Below are positions 1 to 6,127 of a stretch of 10,919 bases of DNA, in pieces. Both the position numbers and the translations under genes were made by a program. Source of the DNA: Caryophanales bacterium UBA4869 (GTDB lineage Bacteria > Bacillota_I > Bacilli_A > RFN20 > CAG-288); the NCBI GenBank assembly GCA_002399505.1, contig DHDT01000068.1:16640-27558 (forward strand), in the 5' to 3' direction. The notes beneath the pieces were generated by a model that did no database searches, had not been told where the DNA came from, and worked only from the letters and a program-made list of their open reading frames with translations. Numbering within the stretch: the first letter of the stretch is position 1; every line of letters starts with the position of its first letter.

Positions 1-529
1 TTTCATAGGCTTTGGCTATCAGTCCGCCAGCCCCTAAATCATAGGCGAAGGCCGTATAGCCTAAAATCGAGATCATCGAGACTGAAAGACCCATCAGAAG
101 ACTTGGAAGACTCTCCCTGATCATCACTTTTCTGACAATTTCGGAATCAGTGGCACCTAGAGAACGAGCCATCTCAATCACACCGCCGTCTACTTCATTG
201 AAAGAGGTCTCGACCATTCTGGCCACATAGGCAAAACTTGCAAAAAAGAGTGGAAGAATCATCGTATACCAGTGACCTGACCCTTTTCCGAATATGCTTC
301 TAGTCAAGGGCATCAGAATAACAATCAGAAGCAGACAGGGGATTGAACGCATAATGTTGATAAAAACACCTAATATAGTGTTTACAACATTATTTTTCTT
401 AATACCATTTTTTGAAGTGATATTGAGAATAACACCTAAAGGAAACCCGACAAGATAGGCAAGGAAGGCAGAAATTACAGTCATCCCCAGTGTTTCCAAG
501 GCAGCTATCAGAAGTTCAGTGAAATCCAT
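1..529 (-). CDS. metI: Methionine ABC transporter permease MetI (partial, 3' end outside the window)
   Basis: Membrane permease subunit of the MetNIQ importer for L-/D-methionine. The first 176 residues are visible of a family length near 217; the C-terminus lies beyond position 1. The protein starts MDFTELLIAALETLG and has hydrophobic spans at about residues 10-35, 50-75, 88-105 and 140-165. The coupling (EAA) loop that contacts the ATPase is seen at about residues 118-147, with the core EMARSLGATDSEIVRKV followed by a downstream ESLPSLLMG. The ATG lies 1 bp after the metN stop codon. An AGGAGG ribosome site at 542-547, inside the end of metN, is 12 nt upstream, which is rather long, so translational coupling with metN is likely. 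The substrate-binding lipoprotein metQ would be expected further along, outside the window. The specific assignment to methionine rests on the partner metN and the Met-type T-box. Confidence 0.93.
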   Translation of the reverse strand, partial: MDFTELLIAALETLGMTVISAFLAYLVGFPLGVILNITSKNGIKKNNVVNTILGVFINIMRSIPCLLLIVILMPLTRSIFGKGSGHWYTMILPLFFASFAYVARMVETSFNEVDGGVIEMARSLGATDSEIVRKVMIRESLPSLLMGLSVSMISILGYTAFAYDLGAGGLIAKAYE

Positions 530-530
530 G

Positions 531-1517
531 TTATTTTGAAACCTCCTCATATCGTACCCTATGAAGAGTAAGGTACTTTTCAAGCTTGATCGTCTCCGAC
601 TCTTTTTCAGGCAGTTTGATGACAACCTGTCCGTACATCTTCCTATCGATGACTTTGGTATCAGCATAGACTATGCTAACAAGTATCGAGCAATCCTGAA
701 TGATGTTTGCGATGATCGGTTCATCGAGATTCCCATCAAAGAGAAGTCTGATCATTCTTTTTGAATCCAGCATGGTCTTGACGTGACTGGAATAAATCAG
801 ATTCTTGGCAATATCCGTCTTCGGATTCAAAAAGACATCAGACAGTTCTCCCTGTTCCACAATCCGAGAATCAGATAAGATACTTACCTTTGTGCATATT
901 GATTCAATCGCCTGTATCTGATGTGAGATCATGATTATCGTGAGTCCCAGTTCCTTATTGAGTTTCTTCAGAAGTTCAAGAATAGACTCAGTGGTTTCCG
1001 GATCAAGAGAACTGGTAGCCTCGTCACTTAACAAGACCTGAGGCCTTAAAACTAAAGACCGGGCAATTGCCACTCTCTGACACTGACCGCCAGAGAGCTC
1101 TGAAGGATAAGCGTGGATCTTGTCTTCCAATCCCACTTTTGAAAGAGCCTCTAAAGCTAACTGCACCTGCTCCTTTTTCTTCTGATGAGGATCAGATATC
1201 TGAAGAGCCAAAAGAACATTTGAAAGAACATCCCTTTGCGAAAGCAGATTAAAAGACTGGAAGATCATGTTGATCTTCTTTTTGAAAACGCGGTCGACTT
1301 TAATCAAAGGCGTGGCAATCAGCTGATCTTCAAAGTAGATCTCACCTTTGTCAAAAGTCTCCAGCCCGTTTATACAGCGGACTAAAGTCGACTTGCCGGC
1401 TCCTGAAAGTCCTAAGACGCCGAAGATATCACCTTTCGACACTTCCAAAGAGACATCGTCCAATATCAGATGGTCTCCGTAGGACTTTGACAGATGACGA
1501 ATAGAAATTTCACTCAT
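531..1517 (-). CDS. metN: Methionine ABC transporter ATP-binding protein MetN
   Basis: ATPase subunit that powers methionine import at the inner face of the membrane, as a dimer with MetI. The 328 residues match the usual MetN length. All nucleotide-binding motifs are present: Walker A GLSGAGKST (36-44), Q-loop Gln87, signature LSGGQ (141-145), Walker B VLLSDE (161-166), D-loop SSLD and H-loop His199. Residues from about 250 to 325 have the size and position of the NIL domain, which in known MetN proteins binds cytoplasmic methionine and shuts transport down (trans-inhibition). That domain is what separates MetN from HisP/GlnQ-type polar amino acid ATPases, which end near residue 250. The start at 1517 follows an AGGAGG site only 4 nt away, and that site can be folded into a hairpin. 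Expression is very probably governed by the T-box leader at 1538-1800. Confidence 0.95.
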   Translation of the reverse strand: MSEISIRHLSKSYGDHLILDDVSLEVSKGDIFGVLGLSGAGKSTLVRCINGLETFDKGEIYFEDQLIATPLIKVDRVFKKKINMIFQSFNLLSQRDVLSNVLLALQISDPHQKKKEQVQLALEALSKVGLEDKIHAYPSELSGGQCQRVAIARSLVLRPQVLLSDEATSSLDPETTESILELLKKLNKELGLTIIMISHQIQAIESICTKVSILSDSRIVEQGELSDVFLNPKTDIAKNLIYSSHVKTMLDSKRMIRLLFDGNLDEPIIANIIQDCSILVSIVYADTKVIDRKMYGQVVIKLPEKESETIKLEKYLTLHRVRYEEVSK

Positions 1518-1537
1518 ATAGCCTCCTCTGAGGCTAT
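1518..1537 (-). promoter_or_regulatory. Hairpin sequestering the metN ribosome-binding site
   Basis: On the minus strand, ATAGCCTC (1537-1530) and GAGGCTAT (1525-1518) form a perfect 8-bp stem around the 4-nt loop AGAG. The AGGAGG Shine-Dalgarno sequence of metN (1527-1522) is largely inside this stem, just before the ATG at 1517. The 5' arm can instead pair with TGAGGCT (1550-1544), the lower 3' part of the T-box terminator, giving a 7-bp helix that would leave the Shine-Dalgarno free. The base pairing is seen directly; the regulatory role is inferred. Confidence 0.5.
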
Positions 1538-1580
1538 AAAAAAAGCCTCATCTTTAAGTATTGTTGTACTTAAGGACGAG
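1538..1580 (-). terminator. T-box intrinsic terminator upstream of metN
   Basis: The minus-strand arms 1580-1567 and 1560-1547 pair over 14 positions, with one C/A mismatch and one G-U pair, around a 6-nt loop (CAACAA). The stem is followed by GC and then seven T residues (1544-1538). The 5' arm overlaps CGTCCTTA, the part that would otherwise pair with the T-box sequence to form the antiterminator. Terminator and antiterminator are therefore mutually exclusive, as expected for a transcriptional T-box. Confidence 0.9.
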
Positions 1581-1800
1581 ACAATATTCTCGTGTTACCA
1601 CCTTAATTTATCAGTTTATCGCTAAACTGATCTTAGTAAGTGCAAAATATACACTCTTTGCTATAACGGGCTATCCCGGCTTAGACTACCTATCGCCTAA
1701 GCTGCTCCAAGGCCATGTTCGGTCTTTCGTGATTGCCTTCTTGCACCAAGACAAGGCTCTCTTAGAATCAGGATAAGACTTACTCTTCCTCATCAACGCA
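1538..1800 (-). ncRNA. T-box riboswitch, methionine specifier (tRNA-Met sensing)
   Basis: Leader RNA that senses uncharged tRNA and permits read-through into metNI when methionyl-tRNA is scarce. Reading the minus strand, stem I begins near 1800 with the GATGAGGAAGAGTA region, which carries the usual AGUA loop-E-like element. It continues with the AGAGAG bulge, an apical GGTGCAAG-type loop, and the specifier loop reading GAAC-AUG-G with AUG at 1716-1714. A stem II candidate (GCTTAG/CTAAGC) and a CGGG/CCCG hairpin follow. Stem III is a perfect 9-bp helix at 1631-1610 with loop GCGA. The T-box itself, AAGGTGGTAACACGAG, lies at 1604-1589. Its UGGU bulge would pair with a tRNA 3' end of ACCA, fitting a discriminator A as in tRNA-Met. 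The downstream gene is a methionine transporter, in agreement with the specifier. Confidence 0.93.
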
Positions 1801-1839
1801 TTTACGTGTGAAAGTATAAGATAAATAATATTAAATTAA

Positions 1840-1868
1840 CGTATAAAGAAAAAACACTAGTGTATCAA
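1840..1868 (-). promoter_or_regulatory. Putative promoter of the T-box-metNI transcript
   Basis: On the minus strand there is TTGATA (1868-1863), a 17-bp spacer, and TATACG (1845-1840). The match to sigma-A consensus is 5/6 for the -35 and 4/6 for the -10. Transcription would start near 1833, giving a leader of about 315 nt, a normal length for a T-box. Other TATA-like hexamers nearby (1825-1830, 1813-1818) lack a -35 partner. Confidence 0.5.
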
Positions 1869-1890
1869 ATAACTTAAAACACTAGTGTTT
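1852..1890. repeat. Pair of identical palindromes ACACTAGTGT overlapping the metN promoter
   Basis: The 10-bp perfect palindrome ACACTAGTGT occurs at 1854-1863 and again at 1879-1888, 25 bp centre to centre. The second is extended to a 14-bp perfect palindrome, AAACACTAGTGTTT (1877-1890). The first copy fills part of the spacer of the predicted metN promoter; the second lies just upstream of its -35. This is the arrangement expected of a two-site operator for a dimeric repressor. Being self-complementary, the copies can also pair with each other as RNA (12-bp stem, 15-nt loop) followed by a T-rich run on the minus strand, so a backup terminator for the lipoprotein gene is the competing explanation. 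Confidence 0.55.
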
Positions 1891-1937
1891 ATCGATAAAT
1901 CTCATTTTTGGCAATAATCTGAAAGCGATTACAAAAT

Positions 1938-1962
1938 ATCCTTCCGGAAGGACCGGAAGGAT
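1938..1962 (-). terminator. Intrinsic terminator after the large lipoprotein gene
   Basis: ATCCTTCCGG (1962-1953) and CCGGAAGGAT (1947-1938) on the minus strand form a perfect 10-bp stem with a 5-nt loop. The stem is followed by ATTTTG. It starts 20 nt past the stop codon at 1982. The T-run is short (four), so termination may be incomplete. Confidence 0.75.
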
Positions 1963-1981
1963 ATGAGCTTAAGTTTTCTGA

Positions 1982-4102
1982 CTATTCGACAGCAGCAGAC
2001 ACAGGCAAATTGAAGGTATACTGAATGTTTCCGTAAGCTTCACTGTCTTCTTCATCGACGATATTGACAAAAGCGATGGCCAGTTTCTTTTCAGTGGGGA
2101 GAGAATCGACGGTGATAGTGTTGTTCTCGGCATTATAGGATAGATAATGACCGATGACATTGCCATCGGCATCCTTGATATTGTTCTTGTCAGAGAATTG
2201 GAACTGAGTCACCTTAGTTCCGACCTTGGCAATGCTATTGACTTTATAGACGTCTCCTAGGCTGACCGTGTGATAATTGGTAAGCTTGTTTGCATTGGTA
2301 TCTTGAATAGCGAAAGTCAGATAGTTTTTGATATGAGCAGCATTTTCGAGTTTGATCAGACTCTTATTGGTGATATAGGGATCATTTTCGATTTCTTTGC
2401 CATCTTCGTCTTTCTTGTTGCCTAAAAGTGTTTTCTTCTCAGTGACAAGACTGCTGAGTTTACTCTTGAAGCTCTTATCGAAATGGTAATAATCATAGAC
2501 TTTGGCTGTATATAGTTTGTTAGAAGTACAATAGACGCTATTGAAGGAAGCCAAGTCAGTGTTGAAATCCGATACGGCTCTGCTTTCAGTCTTCAAAGTA
2601 GCATTTTCATCTTCTTTTTCATCGAAATAACCATTTTTCAAAGCAGTAGTAGCGCTTGAAAGATTCAAAGACAGATAGGTATTGTTGACAGATACTTTAG
2701 ATCCTTCTTCCGCACCTTCCGTGTCATCTTTGACATCGCTGGCCTGATCGATAACTTTCAAAGTAGCATCCTTGAAATTGTCTTCTTCATCGAGAGTGAC
2801 TTTGAAAGAGACCTCTTGTAGATTCTCAGGAAGGAAAGAAGGAATAAAGGCGGCAGTGATAGGCTTGAAATCATCAGGAATCGAATCTGAATCATTGACA
2901 AAATCAGTGATGAATTTCTTGGAATCCTCGGCAAGCCATTTGTCGGCCTTATCCAGAGTAGACTTATTAATGGAGATACCCTTATTGATATCAGTGTCGA
3001 AAGTAAGAATGCTATTCAAGGTTGAAGCTATAGAAGGAACAGTGAGATTAAAGGTATCCTTATCAAGATTAAGAACAGATCCTAGTAATTTGCCCACTAA
3101 GCTGAAGACATCTAACTGACTATAAGTGAGAATCTCCTTAACATCATTGCCTTTGAGTATTCCGTAAAGACTTGTTCCGATCATTCCGTCACCGACATAA
3201 TCGAGGACCAGATTGGTAAGAGAAGCAGTTCTTCCTAAAAGCATCGGTCCCATAAAGGTAAGCATTCCGCCTAAAGTAAACTTGGAAATATCAAGATCAA
3301 GACTGAAATTAAAGATGTCGGCATATGAAGAAGCATCAGGATTGAGCTTGAAATCAAAGGTATAAGGAATAGTCTCCATCTTCTTGTCAGGATTGACAAC
3401 AGAACTGACTAAGGCGGTGAAACCGATCTTCAACTCACCGCACATAGATAAACCGGCATCGTAATCCTTTGCGGACATGCCATCAACCATCTTGGAGATA
3501 TAAGAAGGCATGACAAAGAAAGTGCAGTTATCGGAAATATCCTTTGTCTCAGTCGATAAGACCGAAGAAGCAGTGACAGTGACAAAGCCGGGCTTGACTG
3601 CAGTCACTAGGCCGTTTTGATCAACTGTAGCTAAACTTGTATCACTGGATTTATAGGTGACCATGCTGTTAGGTCCGAATACCTCGGTGTCAAGCTGCAT
3701 GGTATTGCCGACTTCAACACCGGTTTTCCCTTTAAGAACTACTTTGGTTTCACCCTGGTCAACATCAACGACGAAGACGGCGTTGACAATATAATGAACC
3801 GAAGCATCAGTAGGAGTGAATGATAAAGCTGCTGTGATGTCAGTGCCATTTACAGAAACGGAATCAAGACGATATCCATTGTCAGGAGTGGCAGTGACCG
3901 TATAAGATGTATTCAAAGTAGCCAGGTTGCCCTCAGATAAAGCCGAGACAGATATTGTTCCATGTCCATTAGTCGAGATTTCAACTAAGGCAGACAAAGA
4001 ATTTATAATCGACTGATTGTTCTTGTCACAGGAAGTAAGACTTCCGGCACAGAACAAAGATAATGCCAAAGCGGTTGTAGAATAAAACAGTCTGTTTTTC
4101 AT
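1982..4102 (-). CDS. Large surface lipoprotein with bacterial-repeat-like and BIG2 Ig-like domains
   Basis: Function unknown. This is an exported lipoprotein of 706 residues. The signal peptide is MKNR plus a hydrophobic stretch, ending in the lipobox LTSC with Cys25 as the lipidated residue. Residues about 40-112 resemble the divergent InlB B-repeat/bacterial repeat family (GHGTISVSA, then TVTATPDNGYRLDSVSVNG). Residues about 120-198 fit a BIG2 immunoglobulin-like domain, with the typical KSSDTSLATVDQNGLVTAV followed by GFVTVTASS. The remaining 500 residues are not recognised. They are rich in Ser, Asp, Lys and predicted strands, contain no enzyme motif that I can see, and do not show obvious tandem repeats. 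The start is supported by AGGAAAGAGAG just upstream and a good promoter at 4138-4166. It is transcribed divergently from a second lipoprotein with the same layout, suggesting paralogous or cooperating surface proteins. BIG2 and B-repeat domains are common in adhesins and other cell-surface proteins, so adhesion or ligand binding is possible but unproven. Confidence 0.85.
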   Translation of the reverse strand: MKNRLFYSTTALALSLFCAGSLTSCDKNNQSIINSLSALVEISTNGHGTISVSALSEGNLATLNTSYTVTATPDNGYRLDSVSVNGTDITAALSFTPTDASVHYIVNAVFVVDVDQGETKVVLKGKTGVEVGNTMQLDTEVFGPNSMVTYKSSDTSLATVDQNGLVTAVKPGFVTVTASSVLSTETKDISDNCTFFVMPSYISKMVDGMSAKDYDAGLSMCGELKIGFTALVSSVVNPDKKMETIPYTFDFKLNPDASSYADIFNFSLDLDISKFTLGGMLTFMGPMLLGRTASLTNLVLDYVGDGMIGTSLYGILKGNDVKEILTYSQLDVFSLVGKLLGSVLNLDKDTFNLTVPSIASTLNSILTFDTDINKGISINKSTLDKADKWLAEDSKKFITDFVNDSDSIPDDFKPITAAFIPSFLPENLQEVSFKVTLDEEDNFKDATLKVIDQASDVKDDTEGAEEGSKVSVNNTYLSLNLSSATTALKNGYFDEKEDENATLKTESRAVSDFNTDLASFNSVYCTSNKLYTAKVYDYYHFDKSFKSKLSSLVTEKKTLLGNKKDEDGKEIENDPYITNKSLIKLENAAHIKNYLTFAIQDTNANKLTNYHTVSLGDVYKVNSIAKVGTKVTQFQFSDKNNIKDADGNVIGHYLSYNAENNTITVDSLPTEKKLAIAFVNIVDEEDSEAYGNIQYTFNLPVSAAVE

Positions 4103-4137
4103 ATTATTCTCTCTTTCCTTTTTTTGTCTACAAAAGG

Positions 4138-4166
4138 ATTATCCGTTCATTTTCAGTAAATTTCAA
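4138..4166 (-). promoter_or_regulatory. Sigma-A promoter for the 706-residue lipoprotein
   Basis: TTGAAA (4166-4161), a 17-bp spacer and GATAAT (4143-4138) on the minus strand, each 5/6 to consensus. Predicted start is near 4131, about 29 nt before the ATG. It is one half of the divergent promoter region 4103-4235. Confidence 0.75.
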
Positions 4167-4204
4167 TTGTTTTAGTTTAAAACATTAGTAACTTATTTTT
4201 TAAT

Positions 4205-4213
4205 TGGTATACT
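4205..4213 (+). promoter_or_regulatory. Extended -10 promoter for the 471-residue lipoprotein
   Basis: TGG followed by TATACT (4208-4213) forms an extended -10 element. The region at -35 (4185-4190, TTAGTA) is weak. Transcription would begin near 4219, leaving a leader of about 17 nt with a purine-rich GAGAGAGTG before the ATG at 4236. Confidence 0.55.
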
Positions 4214-4235
4214 TTTAAAGTGAGAGAGTGAATAT

Positions 4236-5651
4236 ATGCATAAAACAAGAACATTTTTCCTATTATCTGCTTTATTGACCGGTGTATTTTCTGTTTCTTT
4301 GACAAGCTGCAGTTCGACCTCTTCCCTCAGAAATGATAAGTATCAGATCACCCTGATTAACAGTGATGAAAACATGGGTGATGCCAGCACCGATATCAAA
4401 GAAGGTCTCGAGAATGAAAAAGTGACTTTGTCAGTCACCTCCAAGAATCCCAATCTATATTCCGTCTCCTCAATTGAAATCAATGAACAGAAAATCAACA
4501 TCAACTATTCAGGCAAATATGTCTTCGAGATTCAAAACGAAGACATAAAAATCAACGTCTCCTTTGCTAATCGTGAAAGTCTGAAAGAAGTATCTTCTTT
4601 AACGCTTTCCGAGTCTGATCCTCTACAGGGAAAGTACTCTCTTTCCATCAACGGGGAAGACTATTCAGATGAAAGCAAAAGCTATTCTACCGGAGACAAA
4701 GCCTCTGTGACTCCTATCCCTTTAAACGGATATGAATTGAAAGACATCAGAAACAACGGATATCTGGTTTTAAAGGATGAAGAAGAAAACTATTCCCTTC
4801 TTTTGATGAGCGACAACAACATCGTAGTCGAATTCGAAGAAAGCTCCTCAAACAGCTATTCAATGTTTCAGTCTCAATATTCAAAAGACTATTCCTCCTA
4901 TGATTATGTAAAAGAAATAGCCGAATCCAATACTGATTTGGGATCCTTGATTGATGCCGTCATCAAAAACACATCCAAACAGAAATGTGTCTTTCAGCAA
5001 AGCTACGCCAAAGCCACTACCAAGGTTGCCTTCATAACTAACAATCAGGTGACAAGAACCAGCTGGATAAAAAACAATGATGAGGTACTCAAAGAAAACA
5101 TCACCTATAGCAGCAATGTCAAAATGGCCGAAAGAGCTTATCTATCAGAAGAAAACGTTTCTTATTACAGAGTTAAGAACGATAACCTGTCCGATGACAA
5201 GACAGTAGATTATTCCTCATGTGAAAAAGATGATATGACTTATGGTTCCTATTACAACACCTATCACTGCAACCTCAATATACCCACCCCTTATCTTCTA
5301 GATCCCAGTTATCTCAAATCCACTTCGACTATAGAAAAAACAGAAGAAGGCTATTCTGTCTCCCTGGACTTAGACATCGATTGTATGAAGATATTCCGCT
5401 ACTATATGATAACTACTACTTCAGACTGTGATTTTTCTTTGGCTAAGCAGACTGCTGCCCCTGACTTCAAAAGCATTCATCTAAACATGACCTTTGATAA
5501 ATCTCTTCGTCTTCAAAAGACAGAAGACAAAGAAATATACGACGTAAACACCATAACCGGTCCGGCCTCTACTTCCTCAGAATCAGAAAGCAGCTATTCC
5601 TATCCTGATACTCAGACCATTCTTTTAATTTCAGAAGCTATCACTTATTAG
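4236..5651 (+). CDS. Surface lipoprotein of unknown function, divergent partner of the 706-residue lipoprotein
   Basis: An exported lipoprotein of 471 residues whose function I do not recognise. The signal peptide MHKTRTFFLLSALLTG leads to the lipobox LTSC, with Cys25 as the predicted lipidated residue, the same position as in the divergent neighbour. After a Ser-rich linker there appear to be two consecutive bacterial-repeat-like segments. The first is at about residues 36-112 (strand-rich, ending with KINVSFANRE). The second is at about 115-202, with TPIPLNGYELKDI and ending NNIVVEFEE. The C-terminal 270 residues form an unassigned strand-rich domain, ending in a Ser-rich stretch. Its segment FKSIHLNMTFDKSLRLQKTEDKE recalls the beta-rich ligand-binding folds of other lipoproteins, but this is only an impression. 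No BIG2 domain is seen here, unlike in the neighbour. No intrinsic terminator directly follows; the nearest is at 5873-5899. Confidence 0.82.
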   Translation: MHKTRTFFLLSALLTGVFSVSLTSCSSTSSLRNDKYQITLINSDENMGDASTDIKEGLENEKVTLSVTSKNPNLYSVSSIEINEQKININYSGKYVFEIQNEDIKINVSFANRESLKEVSSLTLSESDPLQGKYSLSINGEDYSDESKSYSTGDKASVTPIPLNGYELKDIRNNGYLVLKDEEENYSLLLMSDNNIVVEFEESSSNSYSMFQSQYSKDYSSYDYVKEIAESNTDLGSLIDAVIKNTSKQKCVFQQSYAKATTKVAFITNNQVTRTSWIKNNDEVLKENITYSSNVKMAERAYLSEENVSYYRVKNDNLSDDKTVDYSSCEKDDMTYGSYYNTYHCNLNIPTPYLLDPSYLKSTSTIEKTEEGYSVSLDLDIDCMKIFRYYMITTTSDCDFSLAKQTAAPDFKSIHLNMTFDKSLRLQKTEDKEIYDVNTITGPASTSSESESSYSYPDTQTILLISEAITY

Positions 5652-5668
5652 TTTTTTAAGAAGAATGA

Positions 5669-5868
5669 ATTGAGTTCCTGATGCTAGATCAACTGCTGAG
5701 AATACTCAAAAAAGCTGATTATCTATTATCTTGGAATAAAATGCCAAAGACACTAAGGAATACTATATCGGCGACACAGATGAGAAGAAGAGCCGGATAG
5801 CAAAGATTCTGGTTGACAGTTTCTCGTCTCTTTATGAAAAAAATGTATCAAAAATGTATCACAAATAG
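5669..5868 (+). pseudogene. Frameshifted coding remnant next to tRNA-Pro, possibly a tyrosine recombinase C-terminus
   Basis: Two adjoining reading frames give protein-like sequence. One frame runs 5669-5746 and includes MLDQLLRILKKADYLLSWNK from an ATG at 5681. A different frame runs 5740-5868, reads KDTKEYYIGDTDEKKSRIAK and continues to a TAG at 5866. Joined by one shift near 5740-5746 they give a single helical stretch of about 65 residues; the second frame alone is closed upstream by TAA at 5737 and TGA at 5716. The pattern of a Tyr-Tyr pair followed by a DEKK-rich helix loosely resembles the tail of tyrosine recombinases, and the remnant points at the tRNA 3' end, a typical integrase position. 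Neither the family nor coding origin is certain; no ribosome site is evident. Confidence 0.35.
5840..5861. repeat. Tandem 11-bp direct repeat
   Basis: AAAATGTATCA occurs twice back to back (5840-5850 and 5851-5861) at the end of the coding remnant. Eleven is not a multiple of three, so the duplication shifts the frame and would alter the last residues of the remnant. It lies 43 bp from the tRNA 3' end. Confidence 0.6.
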
Positions 5869-5899
5869 AAAAAAGCCCTATTTCTAGGGCTTGTTTTTT
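5869..5899. terminator. Bidirectional intrinsic terminator between the lipoprotein/remnant and tRNA-Pro
   Basis: AAGCCCTA (5873-5880) and TAGGGCTT (5885-5892) form an 8-bp stem with a 4-nt loop. On the plus strand it is followed by G and six T residues (5894-5899). On the minus strand the stem is followed by four more T residues (5872-5869). It can end transcripts from the plus-strand lipoprotein and from the minus-strand tRNA, which converge here. Confidence 0.85.
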
Positions 5900-5903
5900 C
5901 AAA

Positions 5904-5980
5904 TGGTCGGAACAATGAGATTTGAACTCATGACCCCTTCCACCCCAAGGAAGTGCGCTACCAAACTGCGCTATGTCCCG
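5904..5980 (-). tRNA. tRNA-Pro (anticodon GGG)
   Basis: A 77-nt cloverleaf with encoded CCA. The acceptor stem is CGGGACA paired with TGTTCCG (one G-U) with discriminator A. The D arm is GCGC/GCGC. The anticodon stem is CTTCC/GGAAG with loop TTGGGGT, giving anticodon GGG and G37, as expected for proline. The T arm is ATGAG/CTCAT with loop TTCAAAT. It decodes CCC and CCU. It has its own promoter and terminator and appears monocistronic. Confidence 0.96.
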
Positions 5981-6004
5981 AACACCTATTTCATAGGCTC
6001 TACA

Positions 6005-6033
6005 ATTATATATTTATAAGTCTGGTATTTCAA
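6005..6033 (-). promoter_or_regulatory. Near-consensus promoter of tRNA-Pro
   Basis: TTGAAA (6033-6028), a 17-bp spacer and TATAAT (6010-6005) on the minus strand, 11 of 12 consensus positions. Predicted start is near 5998, about 17 nt before the tRNA. The short leader contains a small CCTA/TAGG hairpin immediately before the mature 5' end. The strength fits a stable RNA gene. Confidence 0.85.
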
Positions 6034-6127
6034 GAATTGTTTTGCTAATTTGGCTTAACTTATTTGTTTATCGGCCTTTTTAAAAGAAATATTGATTGAT
6101 TGAGGTCTGCAGAAAGAGATTTATCTA

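Noticed and set aside
561..1252. Plus-strand open frames opposite metN (561-764, 1067-1252)
   Set aside because: Shadows of a gene with complete ABC ATPase motifs; no start signals of their own.
531..1517. Reading the ATPase as a polar amino acid (GlnQ/HisP) transporter
   Set aside because: The extra C-terminal 75 residues fit a NIL domain, the permease is MetI-like and the leader is a Met T-box.
1561..1776. 71-residue plus-strand open frame across the metN leader
   Set aside because: It is antisense to the T-box RNA, whose conserved structure explains the sequence; there is no ribosome site and the protein has no recognisable features.
2772..3119. 115-residue plus-strand open frame inside the large lipoprotein gene
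   Set aside because: Antisense to a long gene with signal peptide, promoter and terminator; low-complexity Ser-rich translation and no ribosome site.
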